A stretch of 64,000 bases of DNA from an uncultured Candidatus Binatia bacterium (lineage in GTDB: Bacteria > Desulfobacterota > Binatia > UBA9968 > JAJDTQ01). Under the pieces are notes generated by a model. That model saw nothing but the letters and a program-made list of their open reading frames with translations, had not been told where the DNA came from and did not search any database. Location of the stretch: NCBI GenBank assembly GCA_958295985.1, contig OY282432.1, positions 3,864,517 to 3,928,516 of the forward strand, given 5' to 3'. Made by a program: the position numbers and the translations under genes. This document shows positions 18,340-26,584 of the stretch, piece by piece (positions within the stretch are counted from its first letter, which is position 1; every line of letters begins with the position of its first letter).

Positions 18340-18357
18340 GGGTTCAAACCCGCCTGC
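18340..18357. repeat. Partial copy of the GGGTTTNAAACCCGC repeat
   Basis: The sequence GGGTTCAAACCCGCCTGC matches one arm and centre of the repeat present at 19513, 25621 and 60780. Unlike those three copies, it is not at a gene end. Confidence 0.5.
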
Positions 18358-18413
18358 GCCGGCCACGCGACGAGGGAACGGTAACCGGATGGCGGTATTT
18401 GCACGATAGGGAG

Positions 18414-19448
18414 TCAGAACGCGGGCGCCACGTGCCGGCTGAAGCGCTCCATGGAAGCGAGCACCTTGTCCTGGCTCAGGCCGCCGAAGTGGAAACAGAG
18501 TCCGATATGGGTGGGGCCCACCACGTCCCGTATGAGCTTGAGGTGTTCGATGCAGGTCTCGGGGCCACCGAAAACACCGCGGCTGTCCTGCACCATGGCG
18601 TCGTAGGACAGGCGCTCGTAGACCTTTTCCAGCATGGGGACTCGGGCGGGGTCCAGACGGATCTCGTCCAGCGCGAATTCGCGCCATCGGTGCCACGCGT
18701 CTTCCACCTCGGCCCGGGCCTGGCGGTCATCCTCGCCCACGTGGATCGGGTACATGACGAAGACGTCGTGATCGTCCTCCGAGTACCCCGCATCCCGCAG
18801 GCTTTCGAGATAGATCTCGATGCGGGGCCGCTGCTCGGGGTTGCCGGTGATCCAGGGGAGCGTCATCAGGTGGTAGCCGTGGCGCCCGATCATGCGGAAG
18901 TTGTCCGGGTCCTTGTTGGCCGGCACGTATATGGGCGGGTGCGGCTGCTGGACCGGCTTCGGCCGCACGGTCAGGCCTTGGTAACTGTAGTGCTCCCCCT
19001 TCCACTCCACGGTCTCCTGAGTCCAGGCCATGCGGATGATGTCCAGTTGCTCTTCGAGCCGCAGTTGCGCCGTGCTCCAGTCCGCCTCGAACACCGCGTA
19101 CTCCGCCGTGCTCATGCCCCGGCCGGCGCCGAAGTTGAGGCGCCCCTCGCAGAGAAGGTCCAGCATGGCGTAGTCCTCGGCGATCTGAAGCGGGTGGTGC
19201 ATGGGCACCAGCGACACGGCAGAGCCGAGCCTGAGCCGCCGGGTCCGCTGGGAGGCGGCCGACAAGAGCATCTGGGGGCTGGGCATCATGCCGCCGAAGA
19301 GGCGGAAGTGGTGCTCGGTGACCCACAGGCTGTCGAACCGCATGTCCTCGGCCGCATCGATCTGCTCCAGCCAGCGGGCGTAGAGCTCCCGCGAATCCCC
19401 GTCCAGCTCGGGAACGTAGGTGTTGAGCAGATAGTATCCGAACTTCAT
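18414..19448 (-). CDS. LLM-class flavin-dependent oxidoreductase (luciferase-like)
   Basis: 344 residues of the bacterial luciferase-like TIM barrel. It has a typical N-terminus, the substrate/F-binding region WVTEHHFRLFG, RLRLGSAVSLVPMHHPLQIAEDY (split here as SAVSLVPMHHP), and GAGRGMSTAEY, then the internal KPVQQPHPPIYV. Such enzymes use FMNH2 or F420 to oxidise or reduce small organics; the cofactor and substrate cannot be told from sequence. It may be transcribed with the threonine-synthase-like and FAD dehydrogenase genes upstream, but a repeat-bearing 88-base gap separates it from them. Confidence 0.9.
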   Translation of the reverse strand: MKFGYYLLNTYVPELDGDSRELYARWLEQIDAAEDMRFDSLWVTEHHFRLFGGMMPSPQMLLSAASQRTRRLRLGSAVSLVPMHHPLQIAEDYAMLDLLCEGRLNFGAGRGMSTAEYAVFEADWSTAQLRLEEQLDIIRMAWTQETVEWKGEHYSYQGLTVRPKPVQQPHPPIYVPANKDPDNFRMIGRHGYHLMTLPWITGNPEQRPRIEIYLESLRDAGYSEDDHDVFVMYPIHVGEDDRQARAEVEDAWHRWREFALDEIRLDPARVPMLEKVYERLSYDAMVQDSRGVFGGPETCIEHLKLIRDVVGPTHIGLCFHFGGLSQDKVLASMERFSRHVAPAF

Positions 19449-19512
19449 GGCTGTCCTTCGCTTTCCACGCGCCCTTCCGGCGCCTCACGCGGCCAAGACA
19501 GTGACGCAGGCG

Positions 19513-19540
19513 CAGGCGGGTTTGGAACCCCCGCCCCTAC
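19513..19540. repeat. Palindromic repeat across the thrC-like stop codon
   Basis: Sequence of the form AGGCGGGTTTGGAACCCCCGCCCCTAC, an imperfect palindrome. On the minus strand it begins GTAGGGGCGGGGG, and its TAG (forward CTA at 19537-19539) is the stop codon of the threonine-synthase-like gene. Same family as 25621-25642 and 60780-60808. Confidence 0.7.
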
Positions 19541-20793
19541 TTTTCCTCAACGGGCCTCGTGGAGCTCTCCTGCGCCAACGTTTCCCGCAGGGCATCGAGG
19601 TCGGGCTCGATGGGCTGCAACCGTTCCCGCGGCACGGCCACGCTGGCGACCTGCTTGAGGCCGTGGCCGGTCACGTTGCACACCACCATGTCGTCGGAGC
19701 GGATGACCCCCTGCCGGCGCAGCCGTGCGGCCGCGGCCAGGGAGGTGGCGGCGGACGGCTCGGCGAAGATGCCGGCCATGCGGCTCAGGAGACCCTGGGC
19801 CTCGAGGATCTCCTCGTCCGTCAGCGCCACGCCGGCCCCGTTGCTGGCGCGCACCGCGCGCAGCGCCCGCAGCCCCAGCGCCCTGGGGTTGCCCACCCGG
19901 ATGCTCTCGGCCACCGTCGGGCCAGCGGCTACCGGCTCCACGGTGGCGCTGCCGTTCTCCAGCGCCGCGGCGATGGGGGCCGCGGCATCGCTCTGGGCCG
20001 CCACCAGCCTGGGGAACCGGTGCACCCAGCCCAGGCCGTGCAACTCCTGGTAGCCCTTCCACATGGCCGCGAGGCCGGCTCCTCCCGCGGTGGGGTGGAT
20101 GATCCAATGGGGCACGTGTTCGTCCAGTTGATCGAACAGCTCGAAGGCGTAGGACTTCTTGCCCTCGTTGCGGTACGGGTTGGTGGACAGGCAATCGTAC
20201 CAGCCGAACTCCTTGACCGCCACGCGATAGAACGTGCCCATGCCGTCGAGACTCGCATCCACCACCACCACGGTGGCGCCGCAGGCGTACGCCTGGGTCA
20301 CCTTGGCCGCATCCGTGCCGGCCGGCACCATGACCACGCTGCGCAAGCCCGCGGCCGCGGCGTAGGCGGCTACCGACGCCGCGGCATTGCCGGTGGACGG
20401 CACGGCCACGGTGTCGAAGCCCAGCTCCACGGCCCGGGAGATGCCCACGCTGTTGCTGCGGTCCTTGAGGGAGCCCGAGGGCAGCAACGTGTCGTTCTTG
20501 ACGTAGAGCCGTTCCATCCCCAGGTGCTCGCCCAGCCGCCGGCAACGGGTGAGCGGCGTATAGCCCTCGCCGAGGGACACCACCGAGCCGCGGCTCTTCA
20601 CCGGGAAGAAATCGAACCAACGCCACAGCGTCGTATCGGTGCTGCCGCGGATGATCCGCACATCGGAGCGGGTGAGGTGTCCGAGGTCCATGCGGACCTC
20701 CAGCACGCTGCCGCAGGAGCCGCATGCGAAGGTGTCGTCGGTCACCGGCTCCCAGCCGCACTGCGGACAGCGTAACGCCGCGATCCTGCCCAT
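19537..20793 (-). CDS. thrC: Threonine synthase-like PLP enzyme with N-terminal zinc ribbon
   Basis: 418 residues from ATG 20793. The N-terminus has a rubredoxin-like zinc ribbon (CPQCGW ... CGSCG), as in archaeal-type threonine synthases. The PLP lysine is in GSLKDRSNSVG and the cofactor loop in STGNAAASVAAYAA. STNPYRNEGKKSYAFELFDQL is also typical of the family. The reaction would be O-phosphohomoserine to threonine. The normally Gly-rich phosphate loop reads HPTAGGAGL, so a related lyase activity is possible. It starts 7 bases after the FAD dehydrogenase stop. Its TAG stop lies inside a dispersed repeat. Confidence 0.88.
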   Translation of the reverse strand: MGRIAALRCPQCGWEPVTDDTFACGSCGSVLEVRMDLGHLTRSDVRIIRGSTDTTLWRWFDFFPVKSRGSVVSLGEGYTPLTRCRRLGEHLGMERLYVKNDTLLPSGSLKDRSNSVGISRAVELGFDTVAVPSTGNAAASVAAYAAAAGLRSVVMVPAGTDAAKVTQAYACGATVVVVDASLDGMGTFYRVAVKEFGWYDCLSTNPYRNEGKKSYAFELFDQLDEHVPHWIIHPTAGGAGLAAMWKGYQELHGLGWVHRFPRLVAAQSDAAAPIAAALENGSATVEPVAAGPTVAESIRVGNPRALGLRALRAVRASNGAGVALTDEEILEAQGLLSRMAGIFAEPSAATSLAAAARLRRQGVIRSDDMVVCNVTGHGLKQVASVAVPRERLQPIEPDLDALRETLAQESSTRPVEEK

Positions 20794-20800
20794 GACCGCC

Positions 20801-23695
20801 TCAGACCCCGGCTTCCCGGGCGTCTTCCCACAGCACTTCCACGGGATGGAGCGCCCGGCGCCCGGTGAGGTGCTCGATCTGCTGCCGGCAGGAGATCCCC
20901 GAGGCCGCCACCCGCGCGTCCTCGGACGCGGCCTCCACCGCCGGCACCAGACCGCGGTTGGCAATGGCCACGGACACGTCGTAGTGCTCCTTCTCGAAGC
21001 CGAAGGAGCCGGCCATGCCGCAGCAGCCGGAGTCCACCTCGCGGACCTCGTGACCGGCCTCCCGCAGCACCGAGACCGTGGGCGCCATGCCCACCAGCGC
21101 CTTCTGATGGCAATGGCCGTGCAAGAGCACCGGCGGCTTGGGGGCGCCCCCGTCCTTCAGCGAGCCGGCCACGTGGTCGTGCATCAACAACTCCTCGATG
21201 AGCAGCGTTCGGCCCGCCACCAGGCGCGCCGGCTGGTTGCGCAGGAGGTCGGGGTACTCGTCCCGGAGCGTCAGGATGCAGGAAGGCTCCAGGCCCACCA
21301 CCGGCACCCCCTGCTCCACGTGGGGCAGCAGCCGGGCGACGTTCCAGGCGGCGTGGTCCTTGGCCTCCTGCAACATTCCCTTGGAGATCATCGGCCGGCC
21401 GCAGCAGCGCCGGGGCACGGTCATCACGCGGTAACCGAAATGCTCCAGCAGGCGCGTGGCCGCCACCGCCACCTCGGGCGTGTTGTAGGTGTTGAAGGTG
21501 TCGTGGAACAGGATCACCGAACCGCGGGCGCCGGTGCCCGCGGCGTCGTGCTTCTGCCACCATCCCTCGAAGTTGTTGCGCGCGAAGCTCGGCAGCGGGC
21601 GCCGGCTGTCGATGCCCAGGAAGCGGTCGAGGAACCAGCGGTTCACCCGGTTGCCGTTGACCCGGTTGGCAAGGGGCGCCATCAGCGAGCCCCAGCGGCT
21701 CAGGGCGCCGATGCGCCCGAACAGGCGGCTCCGGAGCGAGACCCCGTGGACCTTCTGGTAGTGGTGCAGGAACTCGTACTTGAGCTTGGCCATGTCCACG
21801 TTGGACGGACATTCAGCCTTGCAGCCCTTGCACTCGAGGCAGAGGTCCAGCACCTCGTGGAGCCTTTCGCCGGTGAACTCGGAGCGCGGCACCTTGCCGG
21901 ACAACACCGCACGAAAGGCGGTGGCGCGCCCGCGGGTGGAGTGCTGCTCTTCCAGGGTGGCCATGTAGGACGGGCACATGGTGCCGCCCAGGGTCTTGCG
22001 GCAGGCGCCGGTGCCGTTGCACATCTCCACCGCGGCCACGAAGCCCCCCTGATCGCTGAAGTCCAGCATGGTGTCGGGCTGCCAGGTCTTGTAGGAGGTG
22101 CCGTAACGGAGCGAATCCGTCATGGGCGGCGCGTCCACGATCTTCCCGGGATTCAGCAGGTTGTGCGGGTCGAACAGGCGCTTGACCTTGCGGAACTCCT
22201 GGTACAGTTCGGGCCCGAAGAGCTTCTCGTTCAGGTGGCTCCGGGCCAGGCCGTCGCCGTGCTCGCCGGACATGGCGCCGCCGAACTCCATCACCAGGTC
22301 GGAGATCTCCCGGGAGATCTGCGTCATCAACTCCACCTCGCCCGCCTCCTTGAGGTTGATGAACGGGCGGATGTGCATGCAGCCCACGGAGCAGTGGCCG
22401 TAGTAGCCGGCGCGGACGCCGTGGCTGCCGAGGATGCCGCGGAAACGCTTGATGAACTCGGGCAGCTTCACCGGGTCCACCGCGGTGTCCTCGACGAAGG
22501 CGATGGGCTTCTTCTCTCCCTTGACGCCCAGCAAGAGCCCCAGGCCCGCCTTGCGCACGCCCCAGATCTGCTGCACCTCCCGCGGCTCGTAGGCCGGCGA
22601 GGCGGCATAGCCCATGTGCTGGCGCTGCCGCAGCACCTCCAGCTTGTCCACCTTGTCGCGCACCTCCTCGGCGGTGTCGCCGTCGTACTCCACCATGAGG
22701 ATGGCGTCGGGATCGCCCTGGACGAAGCCCAGCCGCTTGGACTGCTCGATGTTGTTGCGGGCCAGTTCCAGGATGGGCCTGTCGGTGAGCTCCATGGCGT
22801 AGGGGCTGGTCGCCAGGATCTCTTCGGACACCGCCAGCGCGTCCTGGATGTCGTGGAAATGGATCACGTTCAGTGCGGTGTGTCTGGGCTTGGGCACGAG
22901 CCGCATCTTCGCTTCCACCACGCACGCCAGGGTCCCTTCGGAGCCCACCACCAGGCGCGAGAGATTGAACGGCTGGTCCTTGGCGAACTCGTCCAGGTTG
23001 TAGCCCGAGACCCGCCGCATGAGCTTGGGATAGCGCTCCGCGATGAGCGCGCCGGCGGACTCCACCAGCGGCGGGAGCTGCCGGTAGATGCGGCTCTCCA
23101 GCCCCTTCCCCGCCTGCCTGGCCGCCAGCGCGTCGGGCGGGAGGTCGCGCAGCACCGCCTCGCTCCCGTCCGCCAGCAGCACCGTCAGCTCCAGCACGTG
23201 GTCCAGGGTCTTGCCGTACACGATGGAATGGGCGCCCGCGGAGTTGTTTCCGATCATGCCGCCGATGGTGGCCCGGTTCGAGGTGGAGGTATCCGGGCCG
23301 AAGAGAAGTCCCGCGGGCGCCACGTGGGCGTTCAGGGCGTCCTGGACGAGGCCCGGCTGCACGCGACACCCCAGTTCCTCTTCGTTCACCTCCAGCACCT
23401 GGTTCATGTACTTGGAGAAGTCCATGACGATGGCGTGACCCACGGTCTGGCCGGCCAGCGAGGTGCCGCCGCCCCGGGCCAGCACCGGCACCCGGTGCCG
23501 GTTGGCCACCTCGATGACCGCCTGGACGTCGCCCTTGTGGCGCGGAATCACCACGCCCACGGGCTCCACCTGGTAGATGGACGCGTCCGTGGCGTAGAGC
23601 AGCCGCGAGTAGGCGTCGAACCGGACCTCGCCCTCCACCCGTTTCCGGAGCTCGGCTTCGGTTTCCCGGTAATCCTGCAAGGCTTCACGCGCCAT
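20801..23695 (-). CDS. FAD-linked oxidase fused to Fe-S/CCG dehydrogenase module (YdiJ/D-2-hydroxyacid dehydrogenase type)
   Basis: 964 residues from ATG 23695 with GGAG upstream. The N-terminal PCMH FAD-binding domain has ARGGGTSLAGQTVG and TIGGMIGNNSAGAHS. The FAD-oxidase C domain follows with YGHCSVGCMHIRP and SGEHGDGLARS. A 4Fe-4S pair region near residues 600-660 (CLECKGCKAECPSNVDMAKLKYE split across motifs) precedes a C-terminal CCG half with RRCCGRPMISKGM, EPSCILTLRDEYP and GCCGMAGSFGFE. This domain order matches E. coli YdiJ-type D-2-hydroxyglutarate/D-lactate dehydrogenases feeding electrons to the respiratory chain. The substrate is unproven. Confidence 0.92.
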   Translation of the reverse strand: MAREALQDYRETEAELRKRVEGEVRFDAYSRLLYATDASIYQVEPVGVVIPRHKGDVQAVIEVANRHRVPVLARGGGTSLAGQTVGHAIVMDFSKYMNQVLEVNEEELGCRVQPGLVQDALNAHVAPAGLLFGPDTSTSNRATIGGMIGNNSAGAHSIVYGKTLDHVLELTVLLADGSEAVLRDLPPDALAARQAGKGLESRIYRQLPPLVESAGALIAERYPKLMRRVSGYNLDEFAKDQPFNLSRLVVGSEGTLACVVEAKMRLVPKPRHTALNVIHFHDIQDALAVSEEILATSPYAMELTDRPILELARNNIEQSKRLGFVQGDPDAILMVEYDGDTAEEVRDKVDKLEVLRQRQHMGYAASPAYEPREVQQIWGVRKAGLGLLLGVKGEKKPIAFVEDTAVDPVKLPEFIKRFRGILGSHGVRAGYYGHCSVGCMHIRPFINLKEAGEVELMTQISREISDLVMEFGGAMSGEHGDGLARSHLNEKLFGPELYQEFRKVKRLFDPHNLLNPGKIVDAPPMTDSLRYGTSYKTWQPDTMLDFSDQGGFVAAVEMCNGTGACRKTLGGTMCPSYMATLEEQHSTRGRATAFRAVLSGKVPRSEFTGERLHEVLDLCLECKGCKAECPSNVDMAKLKYEFLHHYQKVHGVSLRSRLFGRIGALSRWGSLMAPLANRVNGNRVNRWFLDRFLGIDSRRPLPSFARNNFEGWWQKHDAAGTGARGSVILFHDTFNTYNTPEVAVAATRLLEHFGYRVMTVPRRCCGRPMISKGMLQEAKDHAAWNVARLLPHVEQGVPVVGLEPSCILTLRDEYPDLLRNQPARLVAGRTLLIEELLMHDHVAGSLKDGGAPKPPVLLHGHCHQKALVGMAPTVSVLREAGHEVREVDSGCCGMAGSFGFEKEHYDVSVAIANRGLVPAVEAASEDARVAASGISCRQQIEHLTGRRALHPVEVLWEDAREAGV

Positions 23696-23771
23696 GGGAT
23701 ATTCTCCTCGCGGGCACGATATCACGAATCAGGTCGCGATAGCCGATGGACTCCGCCACCGGCTGAACCAC

Positions 23772-24065
23772 TCAGTCGATGGCCTCGTACCGCTTGACCA
23801 CGGCGCGGGCGCCCTGAAGCGCGCGCGCATGCGTTTGGATCGTCTGGTGGTCTTCACCCTCGCGATAGCGATCGATGTCTTCCTGACTCTCCCACTCGGC
23901 GTAGGAGATGTATTCGCCCGGGGTTTCCATGCACTTGAGCAACTGCTCGGACTTACAGCCCTTCTGAGCGAGCATTCGCGGGCCGCAGTCCTCCTTCCAG
24001 ATGCGCTCCGCGTCCGCGGCCTGGCTGGGATCAACGTTCACGTGGATCAATCTGACGATGGGCAT
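23772..24065 (-). CDS. Antibiotic biosynthesis monooxygenase (ABM) family dimeric alpha/beta barrel protein
   Basis: 97 residues starting MPIVRLIHVNVDPSQ, with AAAAGGAGG-like SD sequence immediately upstream (AGGAGGACTTGAA). The pattern of an N-terminal strand, GPRMLAQKGCKSEQLLKC, and EYISYAEWESQEDIDRY fits the ferredoxin-like ABM fold. Members act as small cofactor-independent oxygenases or heme-degrading enzymes, or have no known activity; this one lacks diagnostic residues I can name. It sits upstream of the FAD dehydrogenase with a 76-base gap. Confidence 0.8.
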   Translation of the reverse strand: MPIVRLIHVNVDPSQAADAERIWKEDCGPRMLAQKGCKSEQLLKCMETPGEYISYAEWESQEDIDRYREGEDHQTIQTHARALQGARAVVKRYEAID

Positions 24066-24162
24066 TTCAAGTCCTCCTTTTTGCGATTCGTCTGTTACGG
24101 TTTATTGCAAGTCTTCCGTATACCGCAAGCGTTTCGTATGCCGACGAGAAATCGGCTCACGC

Positions 24163-24447
24163 TCAGGTCGAAAATCGGAGCTTGACGCCGCACGCGGCGG
24201 AGACCTTCGCGAGCGTGTCGAGCCGCGGATTTCTCTGGCCGGAGAGTGCCCGGGACAAGGCCACTCGATCCAGCTTGGCTTCACGCGCAAGCGCGGACAC
24301 GCCACCTTGCGCCTCGGCCACGTTGCGAAACGCCTTCATGAGCAAACGCGGGTCGTCTCCCATCTCCTCGATCGCGGCATTCAGATAGGCAACGATATCC
24401 TCGGGCGTCTTGAGGTAGTCGCTCGCCCCATGTTCTCTTACGGGCAT
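24163..24447 (-). CDS. HigA-like helix-turn-helix antitoxin (addiction module antidote type)
   Basis: 94 residues from ATG 24447 with AGGAG upstream. The N-terminal half (YLKTPEDIVAYLNAAIEEMG, then DDPRLLMKAFRNVAEAQGG) is typical of the putative addiction-module antidote family. The C-terminal half is an HTH (GGVSALAREAKLDRVALSRALSG, then NPRLDTLAKVSAACGVKL). Its normal partner is a RelE/HigB (Gp49-like) toxin encoded directly upstream. Here only about 24 codons of such a toxin remain, so the antitoxin appears orphaned. Confidence 0.85.
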   Translation of the reverse strand: MPVREHGASDYLKTPEDIVAYLNAAIEEMGDDPRLLMKAFRNVAEAQGGVSALAREAKLDRVALSRALSGQRNPRLDTLAKVSAACGVKLRFST

Positions 24448-24520
24448 TTCGTTTCTCCTGCCGAAGCCATGTAGCGAAATAGTCAGTGCCGTCTTCCGAG
24501 ACGTAGTGCAGTACGACCAC
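24448..24520 (-). pseudogene. Truncated RelE/HigB-family toxin remnant
   Basis: Reading on the minus strand from a GTG at 24520 gives VVVLHYVSEDGTDYFATWLR. This resembles the N-terminus of Gp49-like RelE/HigB toxins (YY-x-T-x-x-G-x-x-P-F-x-x-W-L). It is then immediately followed by the antitoxin's own Shine-Dalgarno and ATG. The normal ~75 further codons are missing, consistent with an internal deletion of the toxin body. Identification rests on about 20 residues, so it is tentative. Confidence 0.45.
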
Positions 24521-24685
24521 AATCTTTTGTGTAGTCGATTGGCTACAGGATTTCAACCCTGGATCCTTGGAAACCGGCTCCACATCACGAAAGCGTTCTG
24601 CTATACAATCTGCTAAAATGAGATATAGTGACCAGCGATGTCTTTCATGAACGGTACGTCGTTCCACGCGTCCGAGGTACATCCC

Positions 24686-25057
24686 ATGAGCAAACCCCAG
24701 GTCATAGTTGACGAAGCAGGCCGGCCCGCATACGCGGTCATCCCGTGGCGGGAATACAAGCGACTGGTGTCCGTTGACAACGACGCGGCGGTGACGGACG
24801 AGGAACTTTACGATCTCGCCAAGAGGGCCGGAGGTGAGTCCTTTCCCGCCGCCGTGGTAGATCACCTCCTGGCGGGAGAAAATCCGATCCGGGTATACCG
24901 AGACCATCGCGGCCTGACTCAGAAGCAACTCGCCGACGCTGCGGGCATCAATCCCGTGTACCTGTCGCAGATCGAGACGGGCAAGCGCACCGGCTCGACA
25001 AAAACCCTCGTCTCGCTCGCCGACGCCTTGGATGTCGAGGTTGATGATCTGGTTTGA
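24686..25057 (+). CDS. XRE-family helix-turn-helix antitoxin with N-terminal Phd-like segment
   Basis: 123 residues from ATG 24686 (GAGG upstream). The N-terminal part (VIVDEAGRPAYAVIPWREYKRL) resembles the prevent-host-death type fold. The C-terminal part is a classical HTH_3 with YRDHRGLTQKQLADAAGI, YLSQIETGKRTGS and TLVSLADALDVEVDDLV. Proteins with this two-part layout are usually antitoxins encoded on the same strand after a RelE toxin. Here the toxin candidate is downstream on the opposite strand, with 41 bases between the two stop codons. Confidence 0.85.
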   Translation: MSKPQVIVDEAGRPAYAVIPWREYKRLVSVDNDAAVTDEELYDLAKRAGGESFPAAVVDHLLAGENPIRVYRDHRGLTQKQLADAAGINPVYLSQIETGKRTGSTKTLVSLADALDVEVDDLV

Positions 25058-25098
25058 GTTGCTGCCTGTGGCTTGACCTTCCTTTCTGTTGCCGTGCT

Positions 25099-25359
25099 TC
25101 AGCCCCCATAGACACCCCCGCGCGGACCAATTCGTAGAACATCGATCCGGCTCGCTGTGTCATCACGCTCGAAAATCACTCGCCACCGGCCCACACGGAG
25201 CCGAAATCCGGGGCGGTTCGTCATGGCGACCACATCGACATCTCGACGGCCGGGATCCTCGGCGAGTTTGGATAGCTGATCGCGAATTCTCTCTGCCTCA
25301 CGCAGTGGCATGGTGCGCAAGGCCTTAATGGGCTGTTTCCGGAAGTGAAGCTGGTGCAT
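25099..25359 (-). CDS. RelE/ParE-family toxin
   Basis: 86 residues from ATG 25359. The RelE-type core is visible: KALRTMPLREAERIRDQLSKL, a variable loop, then RPGFRLRVGRWRVIFERDD, where GxxRLRVGxxRVIF is the family hallmark, and a C-terminal strand IDVLRIGPRGGVY. RelE toxins cleave mRNA on the ribosome. It is convergent with the XRE antitoxin gene, an unusual tail-to-tail layout for this pair. A perfect 25-base tandem duplication lies 65-114 bases upstream of its start, where its promoter should be. Confidence 0.85.
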   Translation of the reverse strand: MHQLHFRKQPIKALRTMPLREAERIRDQLSKLAEDPGRRDVDVVAMTNRPGFRLRVGRWRVIFERDDTASRIDVLRIGPRGGVYGG

Positions 25360-25423
25360 ATGAGAGCCTGCGATATAATGTCTTTCCCACTTCGGGCGGA
25401 CATGCAGGGAGGCGGTCCAAATC

Positions 25424-25473
25424 ACCGGTTGGTGAACACGCCACAATAACCGGTTGGTGAACACGCCACAATA
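25424..25473. repeat. Perfect tandem direct repeat, 2 x 25 bases
   Basis: Two identical adjacent 25-base units, 25424-25448 and 25449-25473, each beginning ACCGGTTGGTGAACACG and ending CCACAATA. They lie 65 bases upstream of the RelE toxin start (minus strand). They could be a binding-site duplication or a slippage product. Confidence 0.9.
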
Positions 25474-25620
25474 TAACGTGGTTCACACTTCCGGGCGGAC
25501 GGCTCCCGTTCGGCTGCTCCCTCGCCGGTGTTCTGTTTCACAAATCGAGAGTGATGAGGCAGAACACCGGCGAAATGCGGACGCGATTCTGTTGTCCACA
25601 TGGCAAGACGACCATGTGCA

Positions 25621-25642
25621 GGGGCGGGTTTCAAACCCGCCC
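25621..25642. repeat. Palindromic repeat across the udg stop codon
   Basis: GGGGCGGGTTTCAAACCCGC followed by CC, a near-perfect palindrome centred on TTTCAAA. On the minus strand the TGA in GGGTTTGAAACC is the stop codon of the uracil-DNA glycosylase gene. Same family as the copies at 19513 and 60780. Confidence 0.8.
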
Positions 25643-26344
25643 GCGGTCGCCGTCCAGCAGCGCGCGGGCCGTGCGGAACACGCTATGGAACATAGCCACG
25701 GTCAGTTTTCCCGTGAAAGTGTTCTGCTGGCTGGGGTGGTAGGAGCCCAGGAGGGTCAGGCCGTTGGCGAGATCGTGGCGGCTGCCGTGCCCGAATCCGG
25801 GGCGGGGCCGGGGGAGCGGCCGGCCCGCTTCCGCCGTTGCCCTGAGGTAAGAATCGAAGGCAATCTTTCCCAGTGCGACGACCACCCGGAGACGCCGGAG
25901 CAGCGCCAGCTCGCGGACCAGATAGCCGCTGCAGTTGTGGAACTCGTCCAGCGCGGGCTTGTTGGCCGGGGGTGCGCAACGGACGGCGGCAGAGATGTAG
26001 CAGTCGGTGAGCTCCAGGCCGTCGTTGCGGTCCACCGACTCGGCCTGGTTGGCGAAGCCGTGCTCGAACAAGGCCCCGTACAGCCAGTCGCCGCTACGGT
26101 CCCCGGTGAACATCCGGCCCGTGCGGTTGCCGCCGTGTGCCGCGGGGGCGAGGCCCACGATGAGGATGCGCGCGTCGTGGTCGCCAAAGCCGGGGAGAGG
26201 TTTGCCCCAATAGGCGGACCCGTGGTAGCGCCGCGGCGGATTGGCCGCGGCTTCGGCCCGCCAGGCGACCAGCCGGGGGCACTTCCGGCAGCGGATCACC
26301 GCCCGGTTGACGCGCGCGAAAGAGTCGTTTCTCACAGACGCCAT
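25631..26344 (-). CDS. Uracil-DNA glycosylase family 5 (UDGb)
   Basis: 237 residues from ATG 26344. An N-terminal cysteine pair (CRKCPRL) and further Cys residues match the [4Fe-4S] cluster of family 4/5 enzymes. Motif A reads GLAPAAHGGNRTGRMFTGD, where Ala replaces the Asp/Asn used by other families, diagnostic of type 5. Motif B is SYHPSQQNTF. It removes uracil and other deaminated bases. The stop codon is contributed by a dispersed palindromic repeat. It sits inside the toxin-antitoxin patch, between the RelE toxin and higBA. Confidence 0.93.
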   Translation of the reverse strand: MASVRNDSFARVNRAVIRCRKCPRLVAWRAEAAANPPRRYHGSAYWGKPLPGFGDHDARILIVGLAPAAHGGNRTGRMFTGDRSGDWLYGALFEHGFANQAESVDRNDGLELTDCYISAAVRCAPPANKPALDEFHNCSGYLVRELALLRRLRVVVALGKIAFDSYLRATAEAGRPLPRPRPGFGHGSRHDLANGLTLLGSYHPSQQNTFTGKLTVAMFHSVFRTARALLDGDRGRV

Positions 26345-26550
26345 GGTAGCGAGACGAAATCGAGCGAAGCCGAAGGGCTGCGTCCCTGCCGTCAGCGCAG
26401 TCCGGCGTCTGAGGCCCTCAAACTCGGACCGCTTTGCCGCCAGCCAAGCCCTCGTTACTACCGGTCCTTCTACAACCTTCTCTGCCCTCACCAAGTAACA
26501 ACGCCGGAAGAACCCGGTCAAGTCCCGGGTCAGGGCAACGCGGGTTTTCA

Positions 26551-26579
26551 TTGAGTTGTGTACAGCCAGGCGGTACACT
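26551..26579 (+). promoter_or_regulatory. Sigma-70-type promoter for higBA
   Basis: TTGAGT at 26551-26556 and TACACT at 26574-26579 with a 17-base spacer. The predicted transcription start falls on or next to the higB ATG at 26585, implying a nearly leaderless transcript. Confidence 0.5.
26558..26578. promoter_or_regulatory. Candidate HigA operator (inverted repeat in promoter)
   Basis: GTGTAC, nine bases, GTACAC: a perfect 6-base inverted repeat filling the promoter spacer and overlapping the -10 box. Position and symmetry are what is expected of an autorepressing antitoxin site. Confidence 0.5.
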
Positions 26580-26584
26580 ACCCG

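Larger units (their letters stand above)
18094..18413. other. Repeat-rich intergenic region without a gene
   Basis: 320 bases between argS and the LLM flavoprotein gene hold no credible coding frame. They contain a degenerate inverted element at about 18199-18287, starting TGTCACCCTGAGC and ending CTCGGAACGACA. A partial copy of the GGGTTCAAACCCGC repeat is at about 18340-18357. Both are dispersed-repeat types rather than regulatory sites. Confidence 0.7.

Noticed and set aside
20639..23797. A 1052-codon open frame on the plus strand
   Set aside because: It is antisense to the well-supported FAD/Fe-S dehydrogenase and thrC-like genes; its His/Gly/Val-rich text is the usual product of high-G+C antisense frames.
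25424..25473. CRISPR array
   Set aside because: Only two units, directly adjacent with no spacer, and no cas genes in the window.
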